Positions 44,862 to 56,929 of a stretch of 64,000 nucleotides of DNA are shown here, piece by piece. Position numbers and translations under genes: made by a program. Every line of letters starts with the position of its first letter. The first letter of the stretch is position 1. Below the pieces are notes generated by a model. It saw nothing but the letters and a program-made list of their open reading frames with translations. It did not search any database and was not told the origin of the DNA. Origin of the DNA: Oscarella lobularis (taxonomy: Eukaryota > Porifera > Homoscleromorpha > Homosclerophorida > Oscarellidae). Location of the stretch: contig NC_089194.1 of the NCBI RefSeq assembly GCF_947507565.1, positions 124,001 through 188,000 of the forward strand, in the 5' to 3' direction.

Positions 44862-46494
44862 TCTACCCAAAACTGATGCGGCCAAAGACAAAATCGCGAC
44901 GTATGAGAAGAAATTCTTGCTCCCGTTAGCAACGTACTCTCGCAATGCCCAACCCGGTGTTTTGCCGGATGTTCACACAGATGTGCTCAAAGCGCTGTCC
45001 GACGTCCAACTCGATCTCCTCTTCGCTAATAATATGCGCGAGAGCGCGCCTCTGGAACAATTGTTAAATAGATTGGTCAAAAAGATTCTTATGAGCTTCT
45101 CCAACAGCCTCGACAAAACCCGCGCAGCAGTGTGGAAAATCTAGAGCGGAAAGATTTGGACATTCGTCGGAACACCCAATCAAACTTTAGTGCTTCAACA
45201 AAATATTACTAGTAGTTCTGAAGACTTCGTAGAAAACATAAATACGATTTTTGAGACAAATTTCGGCAGAGATACGAGGGATTCAAAAAGAGCGGCCATA
45301 ACCGTCAGCAGCAATTTTCCTGACTTCATAAATCGCGAACGCTTCAAAGCCGCATGCAACGCTACAGGCTCTTGAAAATCAAATCATTTTTTTATTTCGA
45401 TAGGAGGATTTCCTTTGGATATGATGCCTAATCAGGACTACATCGAGTTCAGCAACTCTGGCACCTTCGATGACTTTCGCTCATTTGTGAATTATCTGAG
45501 CCCAAGTATTTAAATAGAAGTGTTATGTGTTGAACTCGCTGCAATTTGATTTTTCGGAACAGTTACAGTCGACGATCTTTGTGGAGTAGCTGGAGCCCCA
45601 GGAAAGCACCATCTCTTCTCCAATTTTTCTGTTGCGGCACGAGGAGCCTAGCCCTGGCTCGCCACCGTTTTCGTTGGTAAAAAGTACGCATGCGACGGCG
45701 TTCTTCTTGACAACCAGTGGGTAGCAACCAGTGCCGACTGCTTTAAAAGAGCGACTACTTTCAACTACAAAGACTTTCATCAGGTATTGAGTGCATTTAT
45801 AGAAATCCAAGTTGGACAATACGAAAGGACAGGCAGCGACGATGAACTAACAATAATCACGAACAAAATCTACTTTCTGAGTCGAGGAGATAATTCACCG
45901 ACTGGAGGGAATGGAACAACGAGGCCGTTCAAGCCGGATACACTCGAAAACAACGTTGCTCTAGGAATGCTATCATATCCCATAGAGTTCAATCTCTTTC
46001 GAAAGCCTATCTGTGCGCCGAATCATTTGGTATACAAAACGATGATGAGCGATGAAGTGATTGCCGTCGGACAGCCCGCCTTCCTAGTAGGGTATCAATA
46101 CGTAAAAGGTGGTAAAAAAGTCGTTTCGAATGTTCCCATTGAGTCGAGTGTAGTTATAGCAAATTTGTCTGAGTGTAGGCAGAGGTGGCCTCAAAAGACT
46201 ATTGTAGATACGACTCTGTGTGTTCGAGGCATTCCTGGAGACATTTGCTATGGAGGTACGGGCACACCTCTAATGTGTCAGGATCCTGCAACGAACAGGT
46301 ACGTTCTGTGTGGTGTGGGCAGTTTTGGCTTTGAAGACTGCGAGGACGGATACGCCGTCTATACGAACATGAGGAAGTACGAAGAAATGATACGCGACGC
46401 TAGAAACGAGTTTAGAAAGATGATTTTGAAGAATAAGCAAACAACGCCTGAACCTTTCGACGACGTCGATACAGAATTGCAGCTTGTCAGCTAG
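44862..46494 (+). pseudogene. Factor-B-like pseudogene: vWA-like and protease-like regions
   Basis: The order and sequence match the 3' two thirds of the gene at 48220-51579 on the other strand. A vWA-like part (GLPKTDAAKDKIATYEKKF...) is followed by a chymotrypsin-fold part. Two in-frame stops are clear. One is TAG at 45142-45144, where the paralogue reads on. The other is TAG at 45650-45652, where the paralogue has Trp in 'RGAWPW'. The CUB and CCP exons are absent. The protease part already has the same catalytic changes as the intact gene (SADC, LENN, GGTGTP), so the loss of catalysis came before the duplication. From about 45653 to 46494 the frame is long and clean, so a shorter product is not excluded. 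Confidence 0.8.
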
Positions 46495-46499
46495 AGACC

Positions 46500-48215
46500 G
46501 CATGTCGTACGCGAACGTAGTAGAAAAATTCCCATTGTACCTGCTAGGTAAAAAATACTGTTGATTACGTACGTGCGTCTCGTTCAGTGTAAAGATTCAG
46601 AAGTCAATTCACTGCACTACTACGCCAAAAAGAGAGAAAGGAAGCGAAGAGATGAAATACACTATTGCATGATATACAAGGCCAGCTGACGTACCGTACA
46701 TATCATCCTTCCTGAATGTATTTCGATCCGAACGTTCTATAGGCAACGCTTGATTGCTTTCAGAACTTAGTAGTAAATATATACAGTACAAGAGACCAAA
46801 CACCGATTGCTCCTCATTCCAGTTCAACAGCCACATTCTTTACTTCAAAGGCCACTATGATGTCAATTCTGAAATTAATTCTAACGATTTTTGAGCCCCA
46901 TTTAGATTCCATCAATTTAAAAATACCTGAACTATGAAAACTTTTCGTACGATTATTACATGCTACCGGAATATTTGGTGTACAAAAGATGACGTTGACT
47001 GAAATATTACGTGAAATTGTTTCTACAAACGAAATTTGGCTTTCTAACGTTAAGTACTAGAAATACGCGAACCAAAAGTTTGTCTTGCTAACCTGTACGA
47101 AACAGTGAGAAACGCTCCCCTAAATCTACTTCGACAGCTTGAAACATAATCTCCAGTAAAGAGAAAGGGAAGAAAGCTTGTGCGAAGCTTTCTTTTCTAA
47201 TACTATTATCCATTTAGACATCTGGTATATACCATATGTCTAAAGGGACGTATATGAAATAGTAAATAAAGCTTCGAGAAAAATTTCTTCCCTTCCTCTT
47301 TACAGTGTGCAAGCCACAAGTGAGAGGGAGGAAATTCAAAGAACAACGGGTTTCCAAAAGGGGGCACGCACGCTTGAAATCGATCGTTCCAAGTACCCTA
47401 GCCCCTACTTTGTTAGCAAGACGTCCATTTTCGTCGTTACTGTCAGGATTGGGTACCATCGCGAGAGATGAGGAAATGTTTCCCCAATGAGGGGCTCCAT
47501 TCACTGCCACAACGACGAGTATTTAAAATGCGTCGAGCGTCGAGCGCTAAACGAGAGAAAATGGGCTCGGTCTGGCGTAAGCGAGGAGGGAAAAGAGGCC
47601 CCCTTTCTCTGCTCGAGCGTTTTTCGACTCTCGTTGAATGCAAATACGCATACTCACCTACCTCGAAACAGAAGAGACATCAGATCTATTCGCCTAGACG
47701 AGAATTCCAGCCGTTTTCAGAGTTCAGAGCATCTATGTTCAGAGCTCCGCGTTACTAGCGCGCGTTATCCCTAAAGTAGAAAACTCCCGTTACATTGTAA
47801 ATTTAATCAGAGCCAAGATATTTTCACCTTTGTGCCTTTCTGAGAAGTGTATACGTATACGGCACTCAGACTAAATACGCTAATAATCATCAACTACAAT
47901 ACTACACAGAGAAAGAATTAACCTTTGGCTGCGTCGTCTCACACAAGCGAAGAGAAATAAATAAGCAAAAAGACGTATCTTATTATGTGTGTCAAATGAA
48001 ACAGTAAGACAACCGATTACCAAACATATATTCGCAACAAGCTAATTTGGTTCATTTGCCTTCAATTGCAGTAAAGGCTAAGTAACATTTATTAGCAAAT
48101 AACGAACATTTAGAAGAGACGAAAGAACAAAAGAATATGACATGAAGTGTATACCTACTGGCAAGAACAAGAAACAAAGCTAGTCCACGGTCACAAAGAA
48201 AGTTTCACAGAAAGT
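46500..48215. other. Spacer between the convergent factor-B-like copies
   Basis: An imperfect inverted repeat of about 40 bp (47155-47195 against 47269-47320, AAAGAGAAAGGGAAGAAA type) and the small hairpin GAAAGCTT...AAGCTTTC are visible. One copy of GGCCAGCTGACG lies near 46680. Overlapping frames near 47214-47774 on both strands show no family signal. Confidence 0.5.
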
Positions 48216-48219
48216 CTGA

Positions 48220-51200
48220 TCAGTAATGAGACTTCGTATACAGACGCGACTCCATTAATGCTGTGTCGCGTATCATCTCTTCGTACTTTCTTATGTTAGT
48301 GTATACGGTGTATCCGTCCTTGCAGTCCTCAAAGCCAAAACTGCCCACACCGCACAGAACGTATCTGTTCGTTTCGGGATCCTGGCACATCAGAGGAGTG
48401 CCCGTACCTCCATAGCAAATATCGCCATCAATGCCTCGAACACACAGATTCGAATCTGTAATCGTTTTCCCAGGCAGCCTCTGCTTGCACTCAGACAAAT
48501 TAACTATAACAACACTTGACTCGATAGGAACATTCGAGACCATTCTTTCGCCATTTTTAAAGTATTGATACCCTACCACGAACGCCGTCTGTCCGACTGC
48601 AATCATTTCATCGCTCATCATCGTGTTGTACTCCGAATGCCTCGGCGAACAGATAGGCTTTCGAAAGCGACTCACCTCTATTGACGAGTCAAGCCTTATA
48701 ACAGCTATGTTATTCTCGAGTGTATCAGGTTTGAACTTCCTGATTGGGCGCGAGACTTGTATTCCAGGTGGTGGATAATCACCGCGAGTTAGTACATCGA
48801 TTCCGTCGTACGTGCTCGTCGTCATTCCGTCGTCAGTCGCGCTGCGATTGTATTGTCCAACTCGAACTCCTATTTTAAAACCGTTTATTTTTTTCAATAC
48901 TCTGGTAAGCGTCTTTTTGAAACAGTCGGCTCCTGTCACTACCCATCGATTGTGAACAAGAGCGCCGTCGCAGTCGTACCCGCCGCTCCCAAGGACAGTG
49001 ACGAGCCAGGGCCAGGCCCCACGCGGTGCAACGGAGAATTTCGAAAACGGATGGTGCCGCCCTGGTGCTCCAGCTACACCGCAAAGATCGTCGACAGTAG
49101 CTGCGAGTAAATAAAAAGAACATTACAACGCAGTTCGACACACTGTACCCTGTTTTATATACTTGGGCTTGTGTAGATAACGAACGTGCGAAACTCGTCG
49201 ATGGTGTTCAGAGGAATGATTTCAGCCGCCATACGTCGGATGCATAACGGAACATCCTCTTTAGAAAGAACGAGTGATTTGACGTTTAACTCCTTGTTAC
49301 GCTTTGTTGCAGCCATCAGGCGTTTCTCATTAGTAGCCGACAAAAGTCTGTCATTCACAATCACAGCCATTCTTTTTGCAGCTCTCCGCTCGCCCTGCAA
49401 TCCCGCTTCAAACATCATGTTAATGTTTTCTACAAGAACTTCCCAATTTCCTGAAACAGAACTAGGATTTCCATTGAGAACGTTAGCTTCACCGGCTGTG
49501 CCGGTGAATTTCAAAATCGTTTCGCTTGAGACAACCAAGACAGCTACGTGGGTCTTGTTTGCGTCGATGGGAAAGTTCATGATCGTGTTATTCAAAAAGG
49601 TTTTGTACACGTCTTCAAGAGGACTTTTCTCGCGAATATTGAAAGCGAAAAGAAGATCTAATTTGACGTCGGACTGCGCGTTGAGGATATTAGCCTGATC
49701 GTTGCATCCGAGATAATTCTGGCTAGGCTGGGCGTTGAGAGAATACGTTGCCAAGGAGGACAAAAATGCATTCTCAAATGTCTTCATTTGGTCAGATACC
49801 AAATCAGTTTTAGGTAAACCTATATTTAAAATATTCAATTGTATAAACTTGCATAGAATGACTTTACATCTTGGGAGAGGGACGTTCCATTCTGAATTAG
49901 CCATACACGTGGCGACACTGTGGCCAACAAGACTAAAACCGTTATTACAAGAAAAGCTCACAGTCGACAGATGCAAACCATCCCTAGGAATGTAACTGTA
50001 ACTGAGTAAACCAAAGCTATATTTTAGGATGGATTCTCTTCGGAATGAAACAACCCCGTTTTTCAAAACAATTACAGAACATCGAGCAGCTGGAAAAAAA
50101 ATTCCACAATTGAAATGTTATTAGAACTATGGGAACGTACGTTGGCATTTTGGAACAACAGTCCATCCGAGAGCCTGGCAAGTCATGTTTCCTACTCGCG
50201 ATGCTACGTACTGGATCGATGCGCCAAGGTGTCGTTCCGGAAGCCTCCAATCTAAAGGAGCGTAAGTGCAAACGTCATTGGTATTGGCCTTCAGTTTTGG
50301 TGCGTCCCAAATGACATCAAAAGGAAATGGGATTGAGACATTTTTTCCCCAGTAAAATCTGCGCACGTTAAAATAGCCTTTCTTGCATTTCCACTCGACC
50401 TGTTCGTTGTCGAGAAATTCAGAAGGCCTATTTTGGGTATAGACAAAATCCCCGTTGTCGATAGTAGGTACATTGGAACACTTGATTCCTGTCAAAAAAA
50501 TACAAAGCCCTTGATTAAATATAACCAATTGTCTTTCCATTTCCGAACTTTGGCACTGAGGAGGACTTGAATGATCCCATTCGCCGTCAGGCTTACACAG
50601 TCGTGTTGAATAGTTGTCGTAAACGTAATAGCCTTTATTGCACGAGGTAGAAGCCATTCTGTAGCAGGATGCCATAACTTGATGCGTCATTGCAGATTCT
50701 CTTCCGTTGGGAACTGCCGAACTATTACATGTAGTGACACCTAACAGAGAGCGTTTTTAAAATAGCTTTTGATTTAGCTTAGTAGAAACTCCTACCGCAG
50801 AGTTCTGCTTCAAACGGCTTGACGTTTGACAGTAGAAGACGTCTTGTTTTTGTACTTGTAACAGTAATCGTCTTTTTGTTTCCTTCTAAGCCACTGATCG
50901 TATCTGAGTCGCCTTTGTTGTTCGAAATCTGTTCTTTAAGAACGCTGTTGTCGGCAGAGATGTTGAAAAATTTCAAGCAGGCTAGACGATTTTCAGTTCC
51001 GCAAATGGTCCAGTCCACCATTACATTACCAGACGGCAGTTGTATGTTCCCTGCGACAAGGTTCGAGAAGTAATTCTATATATAGCACCGTATATAGATA
51101 AGTTACGCACTGTCAGTTGTGTAAGAAATTCTAAACACCGTTCCACTTCCCATATAATTATTCAATTTGAAACGAATTGTCAGTCTGTGAGAACAAGCAA

Positions 51201-51579
51201 CATACTGTTTGGGAAAACCTGGAATAATTGATTGTCGAGAAAGAGAGGCGAAGACTCGGTCTGTTGACGTATCTACAATCTCGAGAAACACTCCGCCTCT
51301 CGCTATGTCAAGAAACTCCACAGTAGCAATCATTCGATCGCACATGCTCGGAACGCCGGAAGGCAGCATCAAAGGCTGAAGCATCCATTCGCAGTCGACG
51401 GTTCTGGCGTAGCCCATATATCTCGGGGCAAGATACTCCAAGGTTCCTCGTCCTCTTGGAACGATGTGAGGTTCGCACGAACTTACGTATCTCTCATCCT
51501 CAATTTCTTTTGAAAACGTCGGTGCAACGACTGCACTTAGAAAAAGCGCGTGAAAGAGTCCCAGGAATGTCGCTTTCAT
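48220..51579 (-). CDS. Complement factor B/C2-like protein with CUB and CCP modules and an inactive protease domain
   Basis: Signal peptide (MKATFLGLFHALFLSAVVA) and a CUB domain form exon 1 (51579-51107). A second CUB-like exon follows (about 51080-50795, NVMVDWTICG), then three CCP/sushi modules (about 50740-50550, 50490-50145 and 50090-49868). Next come a vWA-like domain (about 49820-49167, GLPKTDLVSDQMKTFENAF) and a chymotrypsin-fold domain (49100-48220). Factor B and C2 are the vWA-protease subunits of C3 convertases and carry CCP modules. Here the catalytic His is Asp (VVTGADC), Asp is Asn (LENNIAVI) and Ser is Thr (CYGGTGTPLMC). The metal-site DxSxS of vWA is also missing (LDLLFAFNIREKS). 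It should be secreted and non-catalytic, perhaps a binding or regulatory homologue. Confidence 0.8.
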
Positions 51580-53285
51580 TGTATCGTCGTCTGCTACGAC
51601 TAGACTACCAACCTTTCCGCGCTGGTCGCCGTTTTGTAGTCAGCTCTACAGGAAATGGAATGAATATTGGTAGTCAAATGGTAATGTACCTACTTCCTCA
51701 ATCAAGCTCTACTCCCTCTGATTCTGTTTACGCGGACACGATCCCGAATTCATTACGATACAGATGTCCAACAGCCGGTGCTAACACAATAAAAATCGTA
51801 GCATGAACTCGACCAATGCTCTAACTCGACCAATGCTCTACAGCAACAGAAAGCCATTGTCCCTTTACGCTAACTAATGCTTTTCCAGAACCAATGGCAC
51901 GGAATTCGTGAGATCTCTACATGCAACGACTGGAGGGGAAGCAAACAAGTGCAGAATACCCCTGTCAGTAACACCTGCTACGTGAATATTCGATATTAGG
52001 TAAACTACCCGTCGACACCTGGTAATTACAAGCACCCATACTCTAGCTGCAGTCGTAAAGATGCTGCAAATAGATCAGATCCTGTGGTGTACTTTAGCTA
52101 AACTGATAGGTTCAGCTGTTGTTGGCGCTGATAAACAACATCCTCACTCTCGTTCTCGCTTTGAGTTGGTCTTGCCTAGTATAGACGTCTATAGCGAAGC
52201 AACGCTGTGTCGATTTTTAGCGAAGCAACTCGGTGTCTGGGTAAGATGTGTGGGTTTGTTAGCAAAACAATTCTCGGTGTCTGGGTACGCTGTATGGGCT
52301 CGTTAACGAAACGGGTCAAGGTGCATGCTTCTCGTAGGCACCGCAACTTAGGCAAGCGTATCGTACACTTAGAGCGACGCCCGAGCAAGCCAACTGCCGA
52401 TATCGCGACTATAGGCCCCGGCTTCGAAGAAAATTTACAAATGCCGTACGTAAAGGCTATGAGAGTCGGCGAGACGATGCGGAATTCTTTCCAATCTACG
52501 GTGGGGCCTCCGCGATCTGCATGCTAAGGCTACGATCAGCATCGATCACTTCTAGCAATCGAGACAAGGGCTTACCTCATTTTTGAATCGTTTGTGACTC
52601 CGCGAAGGTTGAAACTGGCCGGACAAAACAGATCCGTTAACTAGCGTTCAGTGCAATGGCGCACGCGATCATTTACGTAGGTTTGCGCGGTCCTGCACGA
52701 CATGGAAGGAGCACATTCGCGAAGAAAAACGGACTACACGTGATTAGAAGTTCCCGGTTGTGTTTTACTACATTGTTACCAGAAAGACTAAAAATCAACT
52801 TCCTTCTTTTGCCGCTCTCGGTCGCTTCGCACTTCGATCGACACGATGCTGTGCTTTTCTGTCTGTGCTTGATCGAGCTGGATTGACCTCATATGCATAT
52901 AGATGGACGGGAAGAAAACTGTCACATGCAGACAGCCCAATGAAACAGCAGCATGCGTAGATCATAATAGTCTTTGCGGTCAAAAGCTCTCTAACTGTCA
53001 ATGGAAGAACCATCGATCGCTGAAAGCATCTGCGTTCGCTAATTTGCTTGAACATATTGAGTTGGATATTCCGGAGCACAGCTGTGGTCTCATGCATAGG
53101 ATATAATGGCACGGAAGTACGTCTCAACGGAAATCCTACACAGGTGCATGGCATGAATAGTATTCACAGAGCAGACGTGATGATGACGACTCTTGTTATT
53201 ACACGCAATTGCAGCTCAATCCTACATAAGAGGCATAAAAGCGCGAGAGAGATTCATTTACGACGACTGTGAAAAAACTCTTGCA
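51580..53285. other. Gene-poor stretch with small tandem repeats
   Basis: A 17-bp unit AACTCGACCAATGCTCT is repeated exactly at 51806-51822 and 51823-51839. A unit of about 42 bp (CTCGGTGTCTGGGTAAG...) is repeated imperfectly at 52229-52312. A Cys-rich frame at 52903-53106 (CRQPNETAACVDHNSLCGQK) follows an acceptor-like TATAG and could be a lone exon or relic of a CCP-type protein, but I could not connect it to others. Confidence 0.5.
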
Positions 53286-53290
53286 AAAGC

Positions 53291-54062
53291 ATGTGTCTCA
53301 GGTTGATCATCCTAGCGACCTTCGCCGCTCTTTTGGTTAGGCCTTCTCTTCAGCGATGTATAAGCTAGCTAACGTTGGGTAGCACCTTCTAATTATCTTC
53401 TTGCTCCTATATAGTTACAGCGTGCCGTCTCCCGTCGAATGGCGCTTCTGTTACGGCAAATGCGGGTATCATTCTCGATAACGTGACGTGCAATTCCGGC
53501 TATCAACGCTATCCGGACAGATTGGACTCGCTAGGCAATTTCGGCTACATGTGCTCAAGCTCGACAAGTGGGAAAAGGAGATGGAGACCGGATTATGGCG
53601 ATCGCGATTCGTCGGACGATATCGCCGATCCTTGTTGCCTCGCTAATCTTACTGTAAGTCGTTCGTCGTCGTCGATTAATAAGCCATCTCTTCAAAGGGG
53701 ACGGCGAGCGGAATTTCATTACAACATTTTCTTTGTTCGTTGTATTATAGGGGTGCACATTTGCACGCATTCGCCATGAAGCCGGTTTCTTTACGTACTC
53801 TGCGTCGCGAACGAGTCTACCATCGGCCGGTGAATATATAACTCCAGAGAAGTTGTACCCCGTTCCTCTCGTATATGATTCATGCCGCGAACACAACATT
53901 CTTACGGTGAAATATAAGTGCATGAACGGGACGACGTTGGTTGGAACCGGGAAAATGGAGGGAACGTTTTCCTGCCAGAATGGTATTTACAAGTATTATT
54001 CTCATGAAACGAATACCGATATTGCCTTGGGATGTCACACGCCGCTCAAGTGCACGATCTAG
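53291..54062 (+). CDS. Small secreted protein with CCP-like modules
   Basis: Three exons (53291-53357, 53415-53653 and 53751-54062) with GT-AG introns of 57 and 97 nt give 205 residues in consistent phase. A signal peptide (MCLRLIILATFAALLV) is followed by two modules with CCP/sushi spacing. The first reads CRLPSNGASVTANAG, then LDNVTCNSGYQ, then CC. The second has YDSCREHNILTVKYKCMNGT and FSCQNGIY. The charged stretch DYGDRDSSDD replaces the usual Trp-Cys end of module one, so the match is loose. The position next to the factor-B-like gene suggests a role in the same surface or immune setting, but that is inference. Confidence 0.55.
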
Positions 54063-54425
54063 CCTAAAGCCAACGTTTGTACTGTGACGAACAGTAGTTA
54101 GTTGATACGTAGGAGTGACGTACCAGTTGGTATATAGATGTTGTCCAACAGTCGTAAGGTTAGCACGCCTCAATAAAGACTAACCCCACAACATCGTTAC
54201 ATGGCGACAGGACTTTGTTAATGGCAAACGCAGGACCCATTCCAAGATATGTGCAGTGGCACGTCCACCCCAGCAGCTCCGACTGACTGACCCAGCTCAT
54301 CGCGGACAGAGTTGGCGAAACTTCCAACGCCAGTGGAACCTCTCCTCCACTGCCTCGCGCATCGACCAAGCTCAATATCATAGGCGACAAAGGCCTCGAC
54401 CTCTTCGAAACGTTCACTTATGATA

Positions 54426-54850
54426 ATGATGGAGAAGAAGAAGATATCAAGATCGTTCTCAAGAAGTTTCGTGTATATTGCGTACCGCTTCTCGACGCGA
54501 CGTTGGAGCGCTAGGTCTTCTTCCAACGCAATCAGCAGCAGGGAGAATCGCTCAACGAGTATATTACGTCGGTGACTAAGCTCTCTAGCACGTGTGAATG
54601 CGGCGCCGACAAAGACAATCACATCCGTGATCGATTAGTGCATGGCATTCACGACCCCAATCTACGCCAAAAGCTGTTCGACAAGCAACCGTTTACGCTG
54701 GACAAATGCCTCAAACTTCTTGGCTCCAGCGAAGTGAACAAGTTTCGAGCGCAGGCAATTACGACAGAGGAGACGCTGCACCACGTACACCGCGCGTGGA
54801 CGCCGCAAGGGACAAGACATCTGCAGGCACGCGACGAGATCCGCCCCCAT
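54426..54850 (+). mobile_element. Ty3/gypsy-type gag remnant
   Basis: The reading frame KKFRVYCVPLLDATLER, stop (54511-54513), then GESLNEYITSVTKLSSTCEC, IRDRLVHGI and KQPFTLDKCLKLLGSSEVNK follows the gag pattern of Ty3/gypsy retrotransposons. That pattern is KFxxYCxP, QxxGESxxxYxTxL, IRDRxVxGI and LxLxKxL. An in-frame stop and the lack of zinc knuckle, protease and polymerase show that it is a fragment. No LTRs were seen. Confidence 0.75.
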
Positions 54851-54859
54851 TGAGATCCG

Positions 54860-56285
54860 CCTTTTTGCTTCAGAAAAGTTGTGACCAGGTCCGTTGCCTA
54901 GATGTATAGTGTCTTCTTCCCAGAGTGATCGTTCCTGCAGAAAAATATACGGGACATACGGCAGTAAAAGCGTTATTGGCTTTATCGAACAGAATTCGCA
55001 CCTTTCCGCCGTTCAAGTGGCGAGCAAAACTGAGTTTGCATTCATTCGATTGCCGAGAACACCGACGATTGCGACGATGGGAGAGGATTCAAACGGGATT
55101 GTTGAAACTGCTTATATCCCGGATAAAAACATAAAACGTCGAGATCGCCGATTGTCGAACGCTCTTCCACCGTCCCGGAAGCGTCATTCTACTCCCACAG
55201 TTGAGCAACGTCTCGCAAATACCGAAAACCGTCACTCGCTTCGCTATTTCTTCAACGACGGCACAATTCTATTTAGGCAACAAGCAGCTCCGTCTCGTAT
55301 AAGGCTTTAGGAGCTTGCAGGTACATAATATTTTCCGCCAAAGATGCTCAAGTGAGCCAGACGCAGCTTTAGCGTTTTATGTGTGCCTACACGACAGCTC
55401 TACATTTGTTTCATTTAGGAAGTGCCTATAGCTCCAGCGGAGTATGTCAAAGTAACCTTTTCGAATTCGGAGAACGGACCCTACTATCTGTACGAGTCTT
55501 TTGCCTCCACTGTCCCACCCGCAGTCTCTCTTCAGACACGCTCGCTTCGGAATTGTTTTCGGTTTCGCGGAGGGCAGACAGCATGCTGCAAATACCTATG
55601 CCTCTGAGAGTCTCATTCCACGTCGTCTGAGATCTTTTTTTGTGAGAAGGCGCTTATACTTCGTATATTCAACCAGCCTTGCATGCATGCAGAGCCAATG
55701 TCAGCCGCGCGAAAAGTCCAATTTAATCATGTGGTGATAGCTTTTCTCCTGGCTCCGCCCAAAGCGAACGAGAACTTAATTAAGATCCTCTGTCCGTCCA
55801 CGAGAAATCTTTCCGCCTTCAAAAAATTATGACAACTTTTCAAGCCTCCTCGTGCGATTTCAGTTACCAAACGTCTATCAAATTTAATTTCGTCAAATTC
55901 GCCCGATCTTTGACAGTCAGAATCAACTTAAGACTCGTTTCGGCACATTCCTGCTTCCCATGGCTGCAGTGCAAGGTCTCTTTTTACTCATGCATGTGTC
56001 GACCTTAATTTTGCTTTGCATGGCCGCCTATTTACGTGAATCGTGCGTATTTGCGGCGTGTCTTATATTCCGTTGGGGATTTCACGATCATTAATTATTT
56101 TCTTTAAATCCTTTATACACACATTGGCTTCGTTACGCCTCTAGCTTGCTTCGGTAGAGTTTGTAGATGATTGACAGTTTGAAAAGAAAACTCTTTCCTA
56201 CTAGCACCTAACGGGCAAAAAGAGAAAAATGACATACGACTATAACAAATCGACACAAAAACGTAAAGAAGGCACGCTAAGTGAT
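54860..56285. other. Repeat-derived and unannotated stretch
   Basis: 54940-55310 resembles the core of the dispersed repeat (TATATCCCGGATAAAA and following), now with an open frame of 138 codons that the other copies do not keep. 55380-56285 shows no feature I can support. Confidence 0.45.
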
Positions 56286-56291
56286 TCGAAC

Positions 56292-56870
56292 CTAGACAAA
56301 CTCGTTCAAGACATCATACGTTCCTTTAGTTGGAACGACAGTAAAAGCCCGGTAAACGACCGCGTTTGCCTTCACCACAGGAACATTGAGTGTCACTTTT
56401 AAATCGTCGTTGTAGAAGAGTTCCACTTGAAACTCGTCTCCAAGATTAAAGACAGAGCCTTCAGACAACGGCCTAACGCTGAAGGTGTGCTCATCCGAGT
56501 CGTTTGGAGCATCAACTACATATCGAAGAAAGACGTGAATAATTGCAAGCAACATTGTGTGAAATTTTACGAGTGGCGATGTAGCCTCCGCTAATGTCCC
56601 GACAAATTAATGGTCTAGGACATAAAATTTCAACAGTTGCAATCGAAGATGGGCGTGCTACAAATTTCCAGGGTTGGCCGGTTAGGCAAGGAAGCTCGTT
56701 TGTTCCGAGGCAAAAAAACTCGATTGACGTAATCCGACGTTTCTACAAACTGCTAAATTGACTGGGATGTTGCACGTGAGATTCCCCTCTATATATACAA
56801 TAGGCGTACAACCAAAAAAGAGACCGACGACAGACACGACGCAAACGAGATCTTCGGAGTTGACGATCAT
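56292..56870 (-). CDS. Small secreted protein of unrecognised 'CLGT' family, copy B
   Basis: This is the closest relative of copy A. The N-terminal exon reads MIVNSEDLVCVVSVVGLFFG from the ATG near 56870, a good signal peptide. The middle exon reads CLGTNELPCLTGQPWKF and VEILCPRPLICRDISG. The last exon reads APNDSDEHTFSVRPLSEGS and VELFYNDDLKVTLNVPVVKA, ending YDVLNEFV-stop. The join between the first and middle exons is in a different frame and is not fixed. Compared with copy A the third exon is about 65 percent identical by eye. Confidence 0.6.
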
Positions 56871-56929
56871 TGTTCCCGGTTTGGGCGTTGGATGGCTCGT
56901 CGAGTAAAGCATGCATAATTTTCTTTGTC

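Noticed and set aside
47214-47774. Overlapping frames on both strands
   Set aside because: Several frames of 60-100 codons overlap with no signal peptide, motif or splice support.
54942-55310. 138-codon frame
   Set aside because: The same sequence family occurs at 27720, 32140 and 36200 without keeping this frame, so it is repeat DNA.
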